Assembly (NCBI GenBank): GCA_046318595.1
Contig: JBKCTV010000038.1
Span: 1-25,776 of the forward strand
DNA from: DAITMV01 sp046318595
GTDB lineage: Bacteria; Pseudomonadota; Gammaproteobacteria; Burkholderiales; Burkholderiaceae_B
Direction: 5' to 3'
Length of the DNA stretch: 25,776 bases
The notes under the pieces: generated by a model
What the model was told of the DNA's origin: nothing
The model's input: only the letters and a program-made list of their open reading frames with translations
Database searches by the model: none
Shown here: piece by piece, positions 15,461 through 23,856 of the stretch
Layout: every line of letters starts with the position of its first letter
Numbering within the stretch: the stretch's first letter is position 1
Program-made: the position numbers and the translations under genes

Positions 15461-16297
15461 ATGGGTCTGTTGTCGAGGTTTTTGACCAAAAATGATCCCG
15501 CTGTGCGGCGTCGGCGTGTGCCGAACGACGCGCCTGCGGAAACCACCGACGAGCACAAGCGAAAAGCGCGGCGCCGCTTGCTGGGCTCCATCGCCTTGCT
15601 GCTGACGGCGATCATCGTTTTACCGATGATTTTGGACGATGCGCCGAAACCAGTCAGCGAAGATATCGCTCTTATTTTCCCATCGAAAGATTCGAATTTT
15701 GACGGCAACGCCCCAGTCGTGCGCAAACCGACCGCTAAGCTGATCGAAGAATATTCTCCCAAATCGGCGCGCAAGGTGCTTTCCGATCCAGATCCAGATA
15801 TGGCGGGAGCGGTCGAGGAACCTGTCGTTAAATCCGACGCCAACCCGGGACGCAAGTCTGAGCACAAGGCTGCAGCGAAGGCTGATGCCGCCACCGAGTC
15901 AAAACCTGAAGCCAAGGCGGCGATCAAAGTTCCACCCCCAGACCCTGCGCCCAAATCACCCGTCAAAGCGTCCGGCGTGACCGTCGACTCACCCAACAAG
16001 TCCACTGCTACTGACGATCCTATCGCTAACTTGGCGAAGGGGGGGGCGAATGCCAAAACGACCGCCACCGCGACGCGTCATTGGGTGCAAGTTGGCGCTT
16101 TCGGTTCCACGGCCAAAGCACGCGAAGTGATCGACCGGTTGCTGACTAAAGGCCATACCGCCACCATGGAAACGACCAGTTCCGACAGCGGCTCAGTCAT
16201 CCGGATACGCATCGGTCCACAGCCCGATCGCGATGCGGCCGTGCGTCTCAAAGACCAGTTGGCAGGGGAAGGGTTTACCGGAGCCATCGTCCAATGA
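15461..16297 (+). CDS. DedD-like SPOR-domain cell-division protein
   Basis: 278 residues. A basic cytoplasmic tail (K-R-K-A-R-R-R-L) precedes a single membrane helix at about 41-57. A long Lys/Ala/Pro-rich periplasmic linker follows, then a C-terminal SPOR domain at 207-278 (H-W-V-Q-V-G-A-F-G-S-T-A-K-A). SPOR domains bind denuded glycan strands at the septum; DedD relatives promote constriction in the divisome. The linker is low in conservation. The gene sits between folC and cvpA as dedD does in enterics. The stop overlaps cvpA as ATGA. The ribosome binding site is AAGGA at 15444. Confidence 0.9.
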   Translation: MGLLSRFLTKNDPAVRRRRVPNDAPAETTDEHKRKARRRLLGSIALLLTAIIVLPMILDDAPKPVSEDIALIFPSKDSNFDGNAPVVRKPTAKLIEEYSPKSARKVLSDPDPDMAGAVEEPVVKSDANPGRKSEHKAAAKADAATESKPEAKAAIKVPPPDPAPKSPVKASGVTVDSPNKSTATDDPIANLAKGGANAKTTATATRHWVQVGAFGSTAKAREVIDRLLTKGHTATMETTSSDSGSVIRIRIGPQPDRDAAVRLKDQLAGEGFTGAIVQ

Positions 16298-16785
16298 CAT
16301 CATTCGATTATCTGGTCATCGGCATCATCGTACTGTCGGTTTTGTTGTCCTTGATGCGCGGTCTGGTCGTCGAGGTTCTGTCGCTCGTCAAATGGACTGT
16401 CGCGTTGTATGTCGCGAATCATTTCGGGGCTGCCCTGTCCCTTAAGATTCCGATCGCGGAAGGTCTGTCGCCGCCACTGCAATTACTGGCTGGTTGCGTC
16501 GCCGCTTTTGTCTTGACGATGCTGGTCGGTTCGATTCTGACTTTTCTGATCGGCAGTCTGATCAAATCGGCTGGGCTGAATTTCGCGGACCGCTGGCTGG
16601 GTGCTATTTTTGGCCTGGGGCGCGGCATCGTCATGGTGCTGAGTCTTGTGATCGCCGGTGGCCTTACCTCCCTGCCCGAAAAAGATTTCTGGCGCCATGC
16701 CCGGCTCGCGCCTTATGCCGAAAACGCCGTGCGGGCCTTAAAGCCGCATTTGCCTGGCACCATGACGCAGTGGATTCGTTACTAG
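16294..16785 (+). CDS. cvpA: CvpA family membrane protein
   Basis: 163 residues with four predicted membrane helices. The first, at about 5-24, is S-F-D-Y-L-V-I-G-I-I-V-L-S-V-L-L, followed by the family's R-G-L-V-V-E-V-L-S-L. D-R-W-L-G-A-I-F-G-L-G-R-G lies before the last helix and is the other hallmark of CvpA. The inner-membrane protein was named for colicin V production. Its biochemical role is unclear, though it is linked to envelope stability. Directly upstream of purF, as in E. coli and many beta and gamma groups. Confidence 0.95.
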   Translation: MTSFDYLVIGIIVLSVLLSLMRGLVVEVLSLVKWTVALYVANHFGAALSLKIPIAEGLSPPLQLLAGCVAAFVLTMLVGSILTFLIGSLIKSAGLNFADRWLGAIFGLGRGIVMVLSLVIAGGLTSLPEKDFWRHARLAPYAENAVRALKPHLPGTMTQWIRY

Positions 16786-16795
16786 GAGAAGCAAA

Positions 16796-18310
16796 ATGTG
16801 TGGAATCGTAGGTGTTGCCGCGGCGGCACCCGTCAACCAGATTTTGTATGACGGGTTGCTGCTGTTGCAGCATCGAGGCCAGGATGCCGCTGGTATTGCC
16901 ACTTCGCACGGTAAAACGTTCAATATGTGCAAAGGCAATGGTCTGGTACGCGACGTGTTCCGTACCCGCAATATGCGTTCGTTGCCAGGCATGATCGGCA
17001 TAGGCCATGTGCGTTACCCGACTGCCGGCTCCGCATCGAACTCCGAAGAGGCGCAGCCGTTTTATGTAAACGCGCCGTATGGGCTGATTCTTGCGCATAA
17101 CGGCAATCTGACGAACTGCGAGCAACTCAAAGCCGACATGTTCAAAAACGACCGACGGCATATCAATACCAACTCCGATTCCGAAGTATTACTCAACGTT
17201 CTCGCGAACGAAATCCAGAACGAAACTGCCTCTTTGTCGCTCGAGCCGAGCGCTATCTTTCGTGCTGTGAGTAGCGTGCACCGTCGGGTACAGGGCGCTT
17301 ACGCGTGCGTTGCACAAATTGCCGGGGCCGGCTTACTGGCGTTTCGCGACCCGCATGGCATTCGGCCACTGGTGATCGGTGTGGCGCAGAGCCACGATGG
17401 TCTGGATTATATGGTTGCCTCCGAAAGTGTCGCCCTGGAGGGGCTGGGTTTTAAGCTCTTACGCGACGTGGCACCCGGCGAGGCGGTCTTCATCAGCGAA
17501 AACCGCGAGTTTTTCAGCCAGCAGTGCGCGCCTCAGGCATCGCTCAACCCATGCATTTTCGAGTATGTCTATCTGGCACGGCCGGATTCTTTGATGGATG
17601 GCGTGTCGGTCTACGAAGCGCGTGTCAAGATGGGCGAGTATTTGGCCGAAAAAGTTCGCCGGGAGCTCTCCAGCGGGGATATCGATGTGGTGATGCCGAT
17701 TCCTGACTCGAGCCGACCGGCCGCGATGGAACTGGCGTCGCGGCTGAACCTCAGCTATCGCGAAGGCTTCATCAAAAACCGCTACATCGGTCGCACTTTT
17801 ATCATGCCGGGCCAAGTGATGCGCCGCAAAAGCGTACGCCAAAAATTAAATCCAATCGGTATCGAGTTTCGCGGTAAAAGTGTGCTGATCGTGGACGACT
17901 CCATCGTGCGCGGTACTACCAGTCGCGAAATCGTCACAATGGCGCGCGAATCGGGCGCACGCCGGGTCATTTTCGCCTCGGCCGCCCCGCCGGTTCGGTT
18001 TCCGAACGTCTACGGCATCGACATGCCCACGCGCGACGAGCTCATCGCCCATGCCCGCAGCGATGAAGAAATCGCCCGCGAAATCGGTGCTGACGCCTTG
18101 GTGTACCAGGACATCGCCGACATGAAACGCGCGGTCACGGCGATCAACCCGACGCTGAACAGATTCGACGCATCATGTTTCGATGGCAACTACATCACGG
18201 GTAATATCACCAGCGAGTACTTGAATTGTGTCGAATATGCCCGCCAGCACCCAACCATTCAGGAAGATTACGGAACTCAGTTGAACCTTGGTTACGCCGT
18301 CAATCAATGA
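16796..18310 (+). CDS. purF: Amidophosphoribosyltransferase
   Basis: 504 residues, full length. It makes phosphoribosylamine from PRPP and glutamine, the committing step of purine synthesis. The nucleophile Cys2 follows the initiator Met (M-C-G-I-V-G-V), giving an N-terminal Ntn glutaminase domain to about 230. The phosphoribosyltransferase domain has the PRPP motif V-L-I-V-D-D-S-I-V-R-G-T-T at 363-375. A good ribosome binding site (AGGAG at 16784) lies 10 bp after cvpA's end. No purine-repressor site is recognisable. The usual follower in Burkholderia is metZ; here it is lysC. Confidence 0.98.
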   Translation: MCGIVGVAAAAPVNQILYDGLLLLQHRGQDAAGIATSHGKTFNMCKGNGLVRDVFRTRNMRSLPGMIGIGHVRYPTAGSASNSEEAQPFYVNAPYGLILAHNGNLTNCEQLKADMFKNDRRHINTNSDSEVLLNVLANEIQNETASLSLEPSAIFRAVSSVHRRVQGAYACVAQIAGAGLLAFRDPHGIRPLVIGVAQSHDGLDYMVASESVALEGLGFKLLRDVAPGEAVFISENREFFSQQCAPQASLNPCIFEYVYLARPDSLMDGVSVYEARVKMGEYLAEKVRRELSSGDIDVVMPIPDSSRPAAMELASRLNLSYREGFIKNRYIGRTFIMPGQVMRRKSVRQKLNPIGIEFRGKSVLIVDDSIVRGTTSREIVTMARESGARRVIFASAAPPVRFPNVYGIDMPTRDELIAHARSDEEIAREIGADALVYQDIADMKRAVTAINPTLNRFDASCFDGNYITGNITSEYLNCVEYARQHPTIQEDYGTQLNLGYAVNQ

Positions 18311-18348
18311 TTTGTTAAAATGTTCACTTTTCCCAACAGCGATTCCCT

Positions 18349-19617
18349 ATGGCATTGATCGTTCATAAATACGGCGGCACGTCGATGGGCTCGGCGGAAC
18401 GCATCCAGAACGTTGCCCGACGCGTCGCTAAATGGCACGCCGCTGGCCATCAGCTCATCGTCGTGCCATCGGCCATGTCTGGCGAAACCAATCGACTGCT
18501 GGATTTGGCTCAGGCGGTGGTCCCGGCCGGCCATGTGCTCGACCCTCGTGAACTGGACATGATCGCCGCTACCGGCGAACAGGTCTCGGTTGGGCTGCTT
18601 GCTCTGGCCTTACATGGGCAAGGCGTGCCGGCCATCAGCTATACCGGTTGGCAGGTGCCCATACGAACCGATGCATCGCACACGAAGGCACGGATCGAGT
18701 CAATCGACGATGCGCGCATTCGCAGCGATTTGGCCCAAGGGCTTGTGGTGATCGTCGCGGGTTTTCAGGGGGTTGATGCGGCTCAGCACATCACGACCTT
18801 GGGGCGTGGCGGTTCCGATACATCAGCGGTGGCGATCGCGGCCGCCTTACGCGCCGACGAATGCCTGATTTTCACCGATGTCGATGGGGTTTACACGACC
18901 GATCCGCGAGTGGTTCCCGAATCTCGTCGCCTGAAAGTCATTTCGTTCGAAGAAATGTTGGAAATGGCCTCGCTCGGATCTAAAGTTCTGCAAACCCGCT
19001 CCGTCGAGTTTGCAGGTAAGTATCGCGTTCCGACACGCGTCTTGTCGAGCTTGACCGACCCTGCTTTGCCGATCGAAGAAGAAGCGGTATCGGGTACATT
19101 GATTACTTTCGAGGAAGATGAAGATATGGAGCAGGCCATCGTTTCCGGCATCGCGTTCAATCGTGACGAAGCCAAGGTCACCGTCCGGGGCGTACCAGAC
19201 AGACCAGGAATTGCCTCGACGATTCTGGGGTTGGTGGCCGACGCCAACATCGACGTCGATATGATTATCCAAAATCAGGGCTCTGCCGGCACCACCGACT
19301 TTACGTTCACGGTGCACCGCAATGAGCTTGCCAAAACGCTCGATTTGCTCGATACGAAGATCCGCCCGCAGATCCAGGCTGGCGATATCAGTGGTGATGC
19401 CAAAGTCGCCAAAGTCTCGATCGTCGGCATCGGTATGCGTTCTCATGTCGGTGTCGCCAGTTTGATGTTCCGTACCTTGTCCGACGAAAATATCAATATT
19501 CAAATGATTTCAACGTCCGAAATCAAGGTTTCCGTCATCATCGAAGACAAATACCTCGAACTTGCCGTTCGTGCATTGCATAAAGCGTTTGGTTTGGATC
19601 AACCCGCGTCTAATTAA
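18349..19617 (+). CDS. lysC: Aspartate kinase
   Basis: 422 residues, one catalytic domain plus two ACT domains. It phosphorylates aspartate, the entry to lysine, threonine and methionine synthesis. K-Y-G-G-T-S at 7-12 and G-R-G-G-S-D-T-S-A-V-A are the kinase motifs; D-V-D-G-V-Y-T-T-D-P-R follows. The ACT domains (about 265-338, V-R-G-V-P-D-R-P-G-I-A, and 345-420, V-S-I-V-G-I-G-M-R-S-H) normally give threonine/lysine feedback. There is no obvious Shine-Dalgarno. TTGTTAAAATG around 18312-18322 could be part of a promoter in the 38-bp gap after purF, but no convincing -35 is seen. The direct neighbours purF and tRNA-Ser suggest a join of two core blocks. Confidence 0.98.
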   Translation: MALIVHKYGGTSMGSAERIQNVARRVAKWHAAGHQLIVVPSAMSGETNRLLDLAQAVVPAGHVLDPRELDMIAATGEQVSVGLLALALHGQGVPAISYTGWQVPIRTDASHTKARIESIDDARIRSDLAQGLVVIVAGFQGVDAAQHITTLGRGGSDTSAVAIAAALRADECLIFTDVDGVYTTDPRVVPESRRLKVISFEEMLEMASLGSKVLQTRSVEFAGKYRVPTRVLSSLTDPALPIEEEAVSGTLITFEEDEDMEQAIVSGIAFNRDEAKVTVRGVPDRPGIASTILGLVADANIDVDMIIQNQGSAGTTDFTFTVHRNELAKTLDLLDTKIRPQIQAGDISGDAKVAKVSIVGIGMRSHVGVASLMFRTLSDENINIQMISTSEIKVSVIIEDKYLELAVRALHKAFGLDQPASN

Positions 19618-19620
19618 AGG

Positions 19621-19626
19621 TATAAT
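19621..19626 (+). promoter_or_regulatory. -10 box for tRNA-Ser
   Basis: A perfect TATAAT sits four bases after the lysC stop and 13 bases before the mature tRNA 5' end, the right distance for a tRNA promoter. A matching -35 is not clear, as it would have to lie within the 3' end of lysC. The tRNA could also be read through from lysC. Confidence 0.6.
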
Positions 19627-19639
19627 GGGATCGATGTTC

Positions 19640-19732
19640 GGAAACGTGGCCGAGAGGTCGAAGGCACTCCCCTGCTAAGGGAGCATCCGGTCAAAAACTG
19701 GATCGAGGGTTCGAATCCCTCCGTTTCCGCCA
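19640..19732 (+). tRNA. tRNA-Ser, anticodon GCU
   Basis: Acceptor GGAAACG (19640-19646) pairs with CGTTTCC (19722-19728), followed by discriminator G and an encoded CCA (19730-19732). The anticodon stem CTCCC/GGGAG encloses C-T-G-C-T-A-A, giving anticodon GCU (codons AGC, AGU). A long variable arm (ATCCGGTC...GGAT region), the mark of type II tRNAs, and a T arm with GGTTCGAAT are present. Serine tRNAs are frequent island integration sites, and the DNA beyond it here is accessory in character. Confidence 0.98.
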
Positions 19733-19735
19733 TTA

Positions 19736-19762
19736 ATAAAAAGCCCTCGTAGAGGGTTTTTT
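19736..19762 (+). terminator. Rho-independent terminator after tRNA-Ser
   Basis: CCCTC (19744-19748), loop GTA, GAGGG (19752-19756), then six T. The preceding A-run extends the stem with A-T pairs, so it could work in both directions. It closes the lysC/tRNA-Ser transcript. Confidence 0.9.
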
Positions 19763-20072
19763 ATTAATCAAGCGACAAAAAGAGGGATGAGCGCCCGAGC
19801 CGAGGGTTCGGCGTAGTGCAGCGTAAGCCACCCAGAACGACAGAACCGTAAGTGCTTGTAGATGATTGGCACGCTAAACTTGACTAAGTTGCAATTGTTC
19901 CTTGAAATCGTTCGTCTGGTGTCGTGGATTTTTCAGAAACGGCTGAGTGAATAAGCCGTCGAGAGGCTTACTAAAAATAAGCGTCTCGATTTCCTAAAAT
20001 AAATTTCTATAAAGCTTTCCTGTCTGGAAGGAGAGTCGCAATTTTGTACAATATGAATTTACTTTATAAAAA
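19763..20072. other. Non-coding gap at the start of the accessory region
   Basis: About 310 bases with no credible reading frame, tRNA or recognisable IS end. Two small competing hairpins share the segment AAGCCG (19940-19958 CGGCT/AGCCG and 19952-19970 TAAGCC/GGCTTA). No repeat of the tRNA-Ser 3' end, which would mark an attachment site, is seen here. Base composition becomes more AT-rich toward 20000. Confidence 0.5.
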
Positions 20073-20285
20073 TTATTTGCTGACTTCGTGACCGATAACG
20101 CCTCCTACTGCTGCCCCACCCAAAGTTCCTAAAGTGCCTCCACCCAAAACAGATGCCGCAACGCCGCCGACTCCCGCACCGATCGCAGTATTCTTTTCTT
20201 GACTCGTCATTCCTGAGCAACCAGGCAAAAGAATTACACTCAAACCGACTCCTAAAACAGATGCGCGACTTAATAAATTTTTCAT
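20073..20285 (-). CDS. Small glycine-zipper lipoprotein (OsmB-like)
   Basis: 70 residues. The lipoprotein signal ends L-L-P-G-C (Cys23). After it comes one glycine-rich hydrophobic segment, I-G-A-G-V-G-G-V-A-A-S-V-L-G-G-G then G-T-L-G-G-A-A-V-G-G-V-I-G-H-E, the glycine-zipper 2TM pattern of OsmB and related stress lipoproteins. It is probably anchored in the outer membrane. Good Shine-Dalgarno (AAGGA) six bases before the ATG on the minus strand. It is transcribed away from the DUF1800 pair. Role in this organism unknown; OsmB homologues respond to osmotic stress. Confidence 0.85.
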   Translation of the reverse strand: MKNLLSRASVLGVGLSVILLPGCSGMTSQEKNTAIGAGVGGVAASVLGGGTLGTLGGAAVGGVIGHEVSK

Positions 20286-20613
20286 GGTAATTCCTTTTTC
20301 TTTAGGTCAGTATCGGTAAGAGATAATTAAGCAAACGGTGTGCCTGGTGGTGCCCGTAGAAAATCCAGCGAGTTGGTGGCATGCAGATGGCAGAGTGAAC
20401 CCGAAATTAAAATTGCCTCAGTTTGGTCTTGAGGGTACTATTCGTGCGGGATTTGGTATGCCGTTGTCGCCAATCAAATTACGCCGCTTTTGCGGCCGAA
20501 ACCCCATATTTCCATCACGCTGTCGCGTGAAAACTGCCGTATACATTGAGTTTTGCAACAGGCTCCTTCGATTATTCAGTTTCGCAACTGGCTCTTTACT
20601 TTGAAGAAAAATT
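20286..20613. other. Divergent intergenic region with hairpins and a direct repeat
   Basis: 328 bases between the divergent lipoprotein and DUF1800 genes. They hold both promoters, none of which I can place with confidence. Small inverted repeats lie at 20483-20496 (GCCGC-TTTT-GCGGC) and 20516-20529 (CACGC-TGTC-GCGTG). An 88-codon frame at 20338-20604 has no protein-like features. Confidence 0.5.
20550..20596. repeat. Imperfect 18-bp direct repeat, possible IS-end remnant
   Basis: GTTTTGCAACAGGCTCCT (20550-20567) and GTTTCGCAACTGGCTCTT (20579-20596) differ at three positions and are 29 bp apart. The TTGCAACAGG string resembles ends of several IS families, but no transposase is attached. The second copy ends 17 bp before the DUF1800 start, so a regulatory role (tandem operator) is an alternative. 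Confidence 0.4.
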
Positions 20614-22404
20614 ATGGACCACATAGATCTTGCCGATAAAACCAAAACGCCTACGAACGAAGCCCACTCTACTGCGTCATCTACTGCGTCAAATACGCGG
20701 ATCCTCACTCAGTTAAGCGCTACGGCGGCTGTCTCTACTTTTTTAGCCGCTTGTGGTGGTGGAACTAATGGGGATACTTCAACTACTACCTCAAGTACGG
20801 GTACAGAAGGTTCCGAAACCGGGTCTGCAAACGAGGGAGGGGGTAATCAAAATGGCGGGGGTACGCCGTCCGCCCCCATCTCCGCCAAGCAAGCAGCTAG
20901 ATTTCTAACCCAAGCACAGTTCTCTGCGTCTGATAGTGATATTGCTGCGGTTCAATCGCAGGGATACAGCGCTTGGTTAGATCAGCAATTCAATGCGAGT
21001 ATTCCTCAAACCGCTTGGGACTGGTTGATCATGAAAGGCTTGAATACTTTTGGGCTTCGCCTTTCTTATGCCGTCGCAGATAAAGCGATATGGCAACAAT
21101 TGATGAGTTCAGGTGGCTCGGTGCGTAAAAGGGTTGCGTTGGCATTGTCAGAGATTTTCGTTGTTTCGATGAATGGCTCGATTCCTAGGCCACGATCATT
21201 TGCAATTGCCGGGTATTGGGACATGTTAGTAGCAAATGCGTTTGGAAATTATAGAGTTTTGTTGGAATCTATTACGCTAAATGCTACGATGGGCTATTAT
21301 TTAAATACCAAAGGAAACCAGAAAGCAGATCCAAAAACAGGCCGCCAACCCGATGAAAACTACGGGCGTGAAGTAATGCAGTTATTCTCGATCGGCTTAA
21401 ATCAATTGAATCTGGATGGTACGATAAAGCGTGATTCATTCGGTCAGCCAATTTCAACCTATGACCAAAATGATGTTGTGAATATCGCACGTATGTTCAC
21501 CGGTTGGGATTTGGATATGTCCGCCGGATTTGATATTCCTAATGCATTTGCAATTAAGTTGCCAATGGTGTTAAACCAGTCAAAGCATTCTCCCGAGGCC
21601 GCCACATTTTTAGGTGTTACTGTACCAGCTAATACCGATGGAAAAACAGCACTTAAAATCACCTTAGATACTTTATTTAATCATCCGAACGTAGGGCCAT
21701 TTATCTGCAAGCAGTTAATTCAACGTTTGGTAACAAGTAACCCTAGCCCATCCTATGTAGCGCGTGTGGCAGCAGTCTTTAATAAAAACTCTGCTAATGA
21801 ACGGGGCAATCTGAAGTCAGTGATTAAAGCGATTTTACTGGATGACGAGGCACGCAGCGACCAAGGATTAACGCAGGCGACGTTTGGCCGGATTAGAGAG
21901 CCAATGGTTCGTTTTATTCAATGGGGAAGAACTTTCAATGCAAAATCGGCAGATGACATTTGGTCCGTCAGTGACTTGACCGAGCCTAGCACTAAACTTG
22001 GCCAGAGCCCATTTCGTTCGCCTACGGTATTTAATTATTTTAGGCCCGGGTATGTACCACCCAATACCGATATGAGTAAAGACGGCTTAACGGCGCCTGA
22101 GTTTCAACTGGTGAATGAGATTACCGTTGCAGGCTATTTGAACTTTATGCCGAGGTTTGTATCGAATGGTACTAATTTAGTTGCTGATTATTCCGCCGAG
22201 CTTGCTTTAGTGAACGACCCCGCTGCATTGGTTAAACGATTGGTTTTATTGCTAAGTGCAAATCAGATTTCCGACGCCACGATGTCTTCCATACAAAATG
22301 CAATTTCCACCATAGACGTGAAGACTGCTACGGGTAAGAATAATAGGCTGTATGCAGCACTTACTTTGGTGTTATCTGCGCCCGAATACATCGTACAGAA
22401 ATAA
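20614..22404 (+). CDS. DUF1800 family protein, predicted lipoprotein
   Basis: 596 residues. After a long polar N-terminus, a hydrophobic stretch ends in a lipobox-like L44-A-A-C47 followed by G-G-G. Then comes a Ser/Thr/Gly-rich linker to about 88. The body has DUF1800 hallmarks: A-A-R-F-L-T-Q-A-Q-F at its start, R-x-x-L-A-L-S-E-I-F-V-V-S, N-Y-G-R-E-V-M-Q-L-F-S-I-G-L, and near the end S-P-T-V-F-N-Y-F-R-P-G-Y. The family is widespread, exported and of unknown biochemistry. It is almost always beside a DUF1501 gene, as here (10-bp gap). Composition is more AT-rich than the core genes, which fits acquired DNA. Family secure, function unknown. Confidence 0.9.
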   Translation: MDHIDLADKTKTPTNEAHSTASSTASNTRILTQLSATAAVSTFLAACGGGTNGDTSTTTSSTGTEGSETGSANEGGGNQNGGGTPSAPISAKQAARFLTQAQFSASDSDIAAVQSQGYSAWLDQQFNASIPQTAWDWLIMKGLNTFGLRLSYAVADKAIWQQLMSSGGSVRKRVALALSEIFVVSMNGSIPRPRSFAIAGYWDMLVANAFGNYRVLLESITLNATMGYYLNTKGNQKADPKTGRQPDENYGREVMQLFSIGLNQLNLDGTIKRDSFGQPISTYDQNDVVNIARMFTGWDLDMSAGFDIPNAFAIKLPMVLNQSKHSPEAATFLGVTVPANTDGKTALKITLDTLFNHPNVGPFICKQLIQRLVTSNPSPSYVARVAAVFNKNSANERGNLKSVIKAILLDDEARSDQGLTQATFGRIREPMVRFIQWGRTFNAKSADDIWSVSDLTEPSTKLGQSPFRSPTVFNYFRPGYVPPNTDMSKDGLTAPEFQLVNEITVAGYLNFMPRFVSNGTNLVADYSAELALVNDPAALVKRLVLLLSANQISDATMSSIQNAISTIDVKTATGKNNRLYAALTLVLSAPEYIVQK

Positions 22405-22414
22405 GGCAACCCAC

Positions 22415-23794
22415 ATGAAAATTAATAAAATAGAGTCTTTGCAGCGTCGTGCATTTATGCAGCGGGTCGGCCAGCTCAGTATTGCAGGGGTGGCAACCCC
22501 TTGGGCTTTGAATTTGGCAGCCATGGGCGAGGCGGCTGCAGCCAGTGCGGATGATTATAAAGCGATTGTATGTATATTCTTGTATGGTGGAAATGACCAT
22601 GGCAATACGATTATTCCCGTGGATGCCAGTAACTATGAAAAATACCTAAAAATTAGAACAGGTATTGCAACGCCTCTCGCTAGCCTTGCGCAAACAGTGC
22701 TCGCGCCTACCACCGCCTTGCCAGGTGGAATGCAGTTAGCGTTAGCGCCAGAAATGCTACCACTCAAACAGATATTCGATCAAGGCAAGCTCGCTGTGCA
22801 ACTTAATATTGGCACGCTGTTTCAGCCGACAACCGTAGCTGATTTTACTGCGCGGCGTAATTTGCCATCGCATTTGTTTTCACACAACGATCAGCAATCC
22901 ATGTGGCAATCGTCGTTACCTGAAGGGGCGGTCACGGGATGGGGTGGACGTCTTGGTGATTTGGTTTTGTCTGGTAATGGTGGGTCAACTTTTACATGTG
23001 TTTCTATAACAGGTAACGCTGTATTTCTTGCCGGACAAAATGCAATCAGCCATCAAGTTGGTATCAATGGTGCCGTAGCAATTAACGGTATTAAAAATGG
23101 ATTATTCGGCTCAAAGGCGTGTGGCGATTTATTAAATACGTTAGTTACCAAAACAAGCACACATAAGTTTGAGAATGAATACGCCAAAGTTGTTTCAAGG
23201 TCCATCTCCTCTGAGCGTACACTCACTTCAGCATTGTCGTCTGTAGGTAAATTTGTTACCCCGTATGACACTAGCAATGCTTTAGCAAATCAACTCAATG
23301 CGGTTGCCAGAATAATCGCGGCACGAAGTTCGCTAGGGTTAAAACGCCAGGTATTTATGGTTTCAATGGGAGGTTTTGATCTGCATGATAATCTACCAAC
23401 CCAACACCCTGAATTGCTGAAAAAAGTGGCAGATGCAATGACCTCGTTTTATAACACCACGGTCGAGCTCGGGATAAGTGATAAAGTAACCGCCTTTACT
23501 GCATCCGATTTTGGTAGAACTTTGGCGTCGAACGGTGATGGTTCAGACCATGGTTGGGGTAGTCATCATTTCGTGATGGGTGGTTCGGTAAAAGGCAAGC
23601 AATTTTACGGCAATGCCCCTGAAATTGCGTTGACCGGACCCGATTATGTAGGTAGCGGTCGATTATTGCCTTCAACATCCGTGGATCAGTTAACCGCTAC
23701 CTTGGGTAAATGGTTTGGCGTGCCAAGCAGTGATTTAAATTTAATCGCGCCAAATCTCCGTAACTTCAGCGTCAAGAACTTAGGGTTTCTATAG
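22415..23794 (+). CDS. DUF1501 family protein with Tat-type signal
   Basis: 459 residues from ATG 22415 (AAGG eight bases upstream). An in-frame start at 22352 would overlap the DUF1800 gene. The N-terminus has Q-R-R11-12-A-F-M-Q followed by a hydrophobic segment ending A-A-A-A-S (about 44), a twin-arginine export signal, implying folding in the cytoplasm. The body shows V-C-I-F-L-Y-G-G-N-D-H-G-N, H-N-D-Q-Q-S-M-W-Q, S-M-G-G-F-D-L-H, and S-D-F-G-R-T-L...G-S-D-H-G-W-G-S-H-H. These are metal-site-like motifs of the alkaline phosphatase/sulfatase-related fold to which DUF1501 belongs. Substrate unknown. Forms an operon with the DUF1800 gene. Confidence 0.93.
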   Translation: MKINKIESLQRRAFMQRVGQLSIAGVATPWALNLAAMGEAAAASADDYKAIVCIFLYGGNDHGNTIIPVDASNYEKYLKIRTGIATPLASLAQTVLAPTTALPGGMQLALAPEMLPLKQIFDQGKLAVQLNIGTLFQPTTVADFTARRNLPSHLFSHNDQQSMWQSSLPEGAVTGWGGRLGDLVLSGNGGSTFTCVSITGNAVFLAGQNAISHQVGINGAVAINGIKNGLFGSKACGDLLNTLVTKTSTHKFENEYAKVVSRSISSERTLTSALSSVGKFVTPYDTSNALANQLNAVARIIAARSSLGLKRQVFMVSMGGFDLHDNLPTQHPELLKKVADAMTSFYNTTVELGISDKVTAFTASDFGRTLASNGDGSDHGWGSHHFVMGGSVKGKQFYGNAPEIALTGPDYVGSGRLLPSTSVDQLTATLGKWFGVPSSDLNLIAPNLRNFSVKNLGFL

Positions 23795-23856
23795 AAGATC
23801 TGTTCAATACTATAATCATTGAATACGCGCGGTAACTCATGTTCAGACCAATTTCC

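Noticed and set aside
19940..19970. Two mutually exclusive small hairpins that could look like a switch
   Set aside because: Stems are only 5-6 bp, no regulated gene follows on the plus strand, and such pairs arise easily by chance.
20338..20604. 88-codon plus-strand frame in the divergent intergenic region
   Set aside because: No Shine-Dalgarno, no recognisable fold or family, and it covers hairpins and repeats; more likely non-coding.
23800..23825. TTCAAT...ATTGAA inverted repeat after the DUF1501 gene
   Set aside because: Six-base AT-rich arms with a nine-base loop and no U-tract; too weak to call a terminator or IS end.
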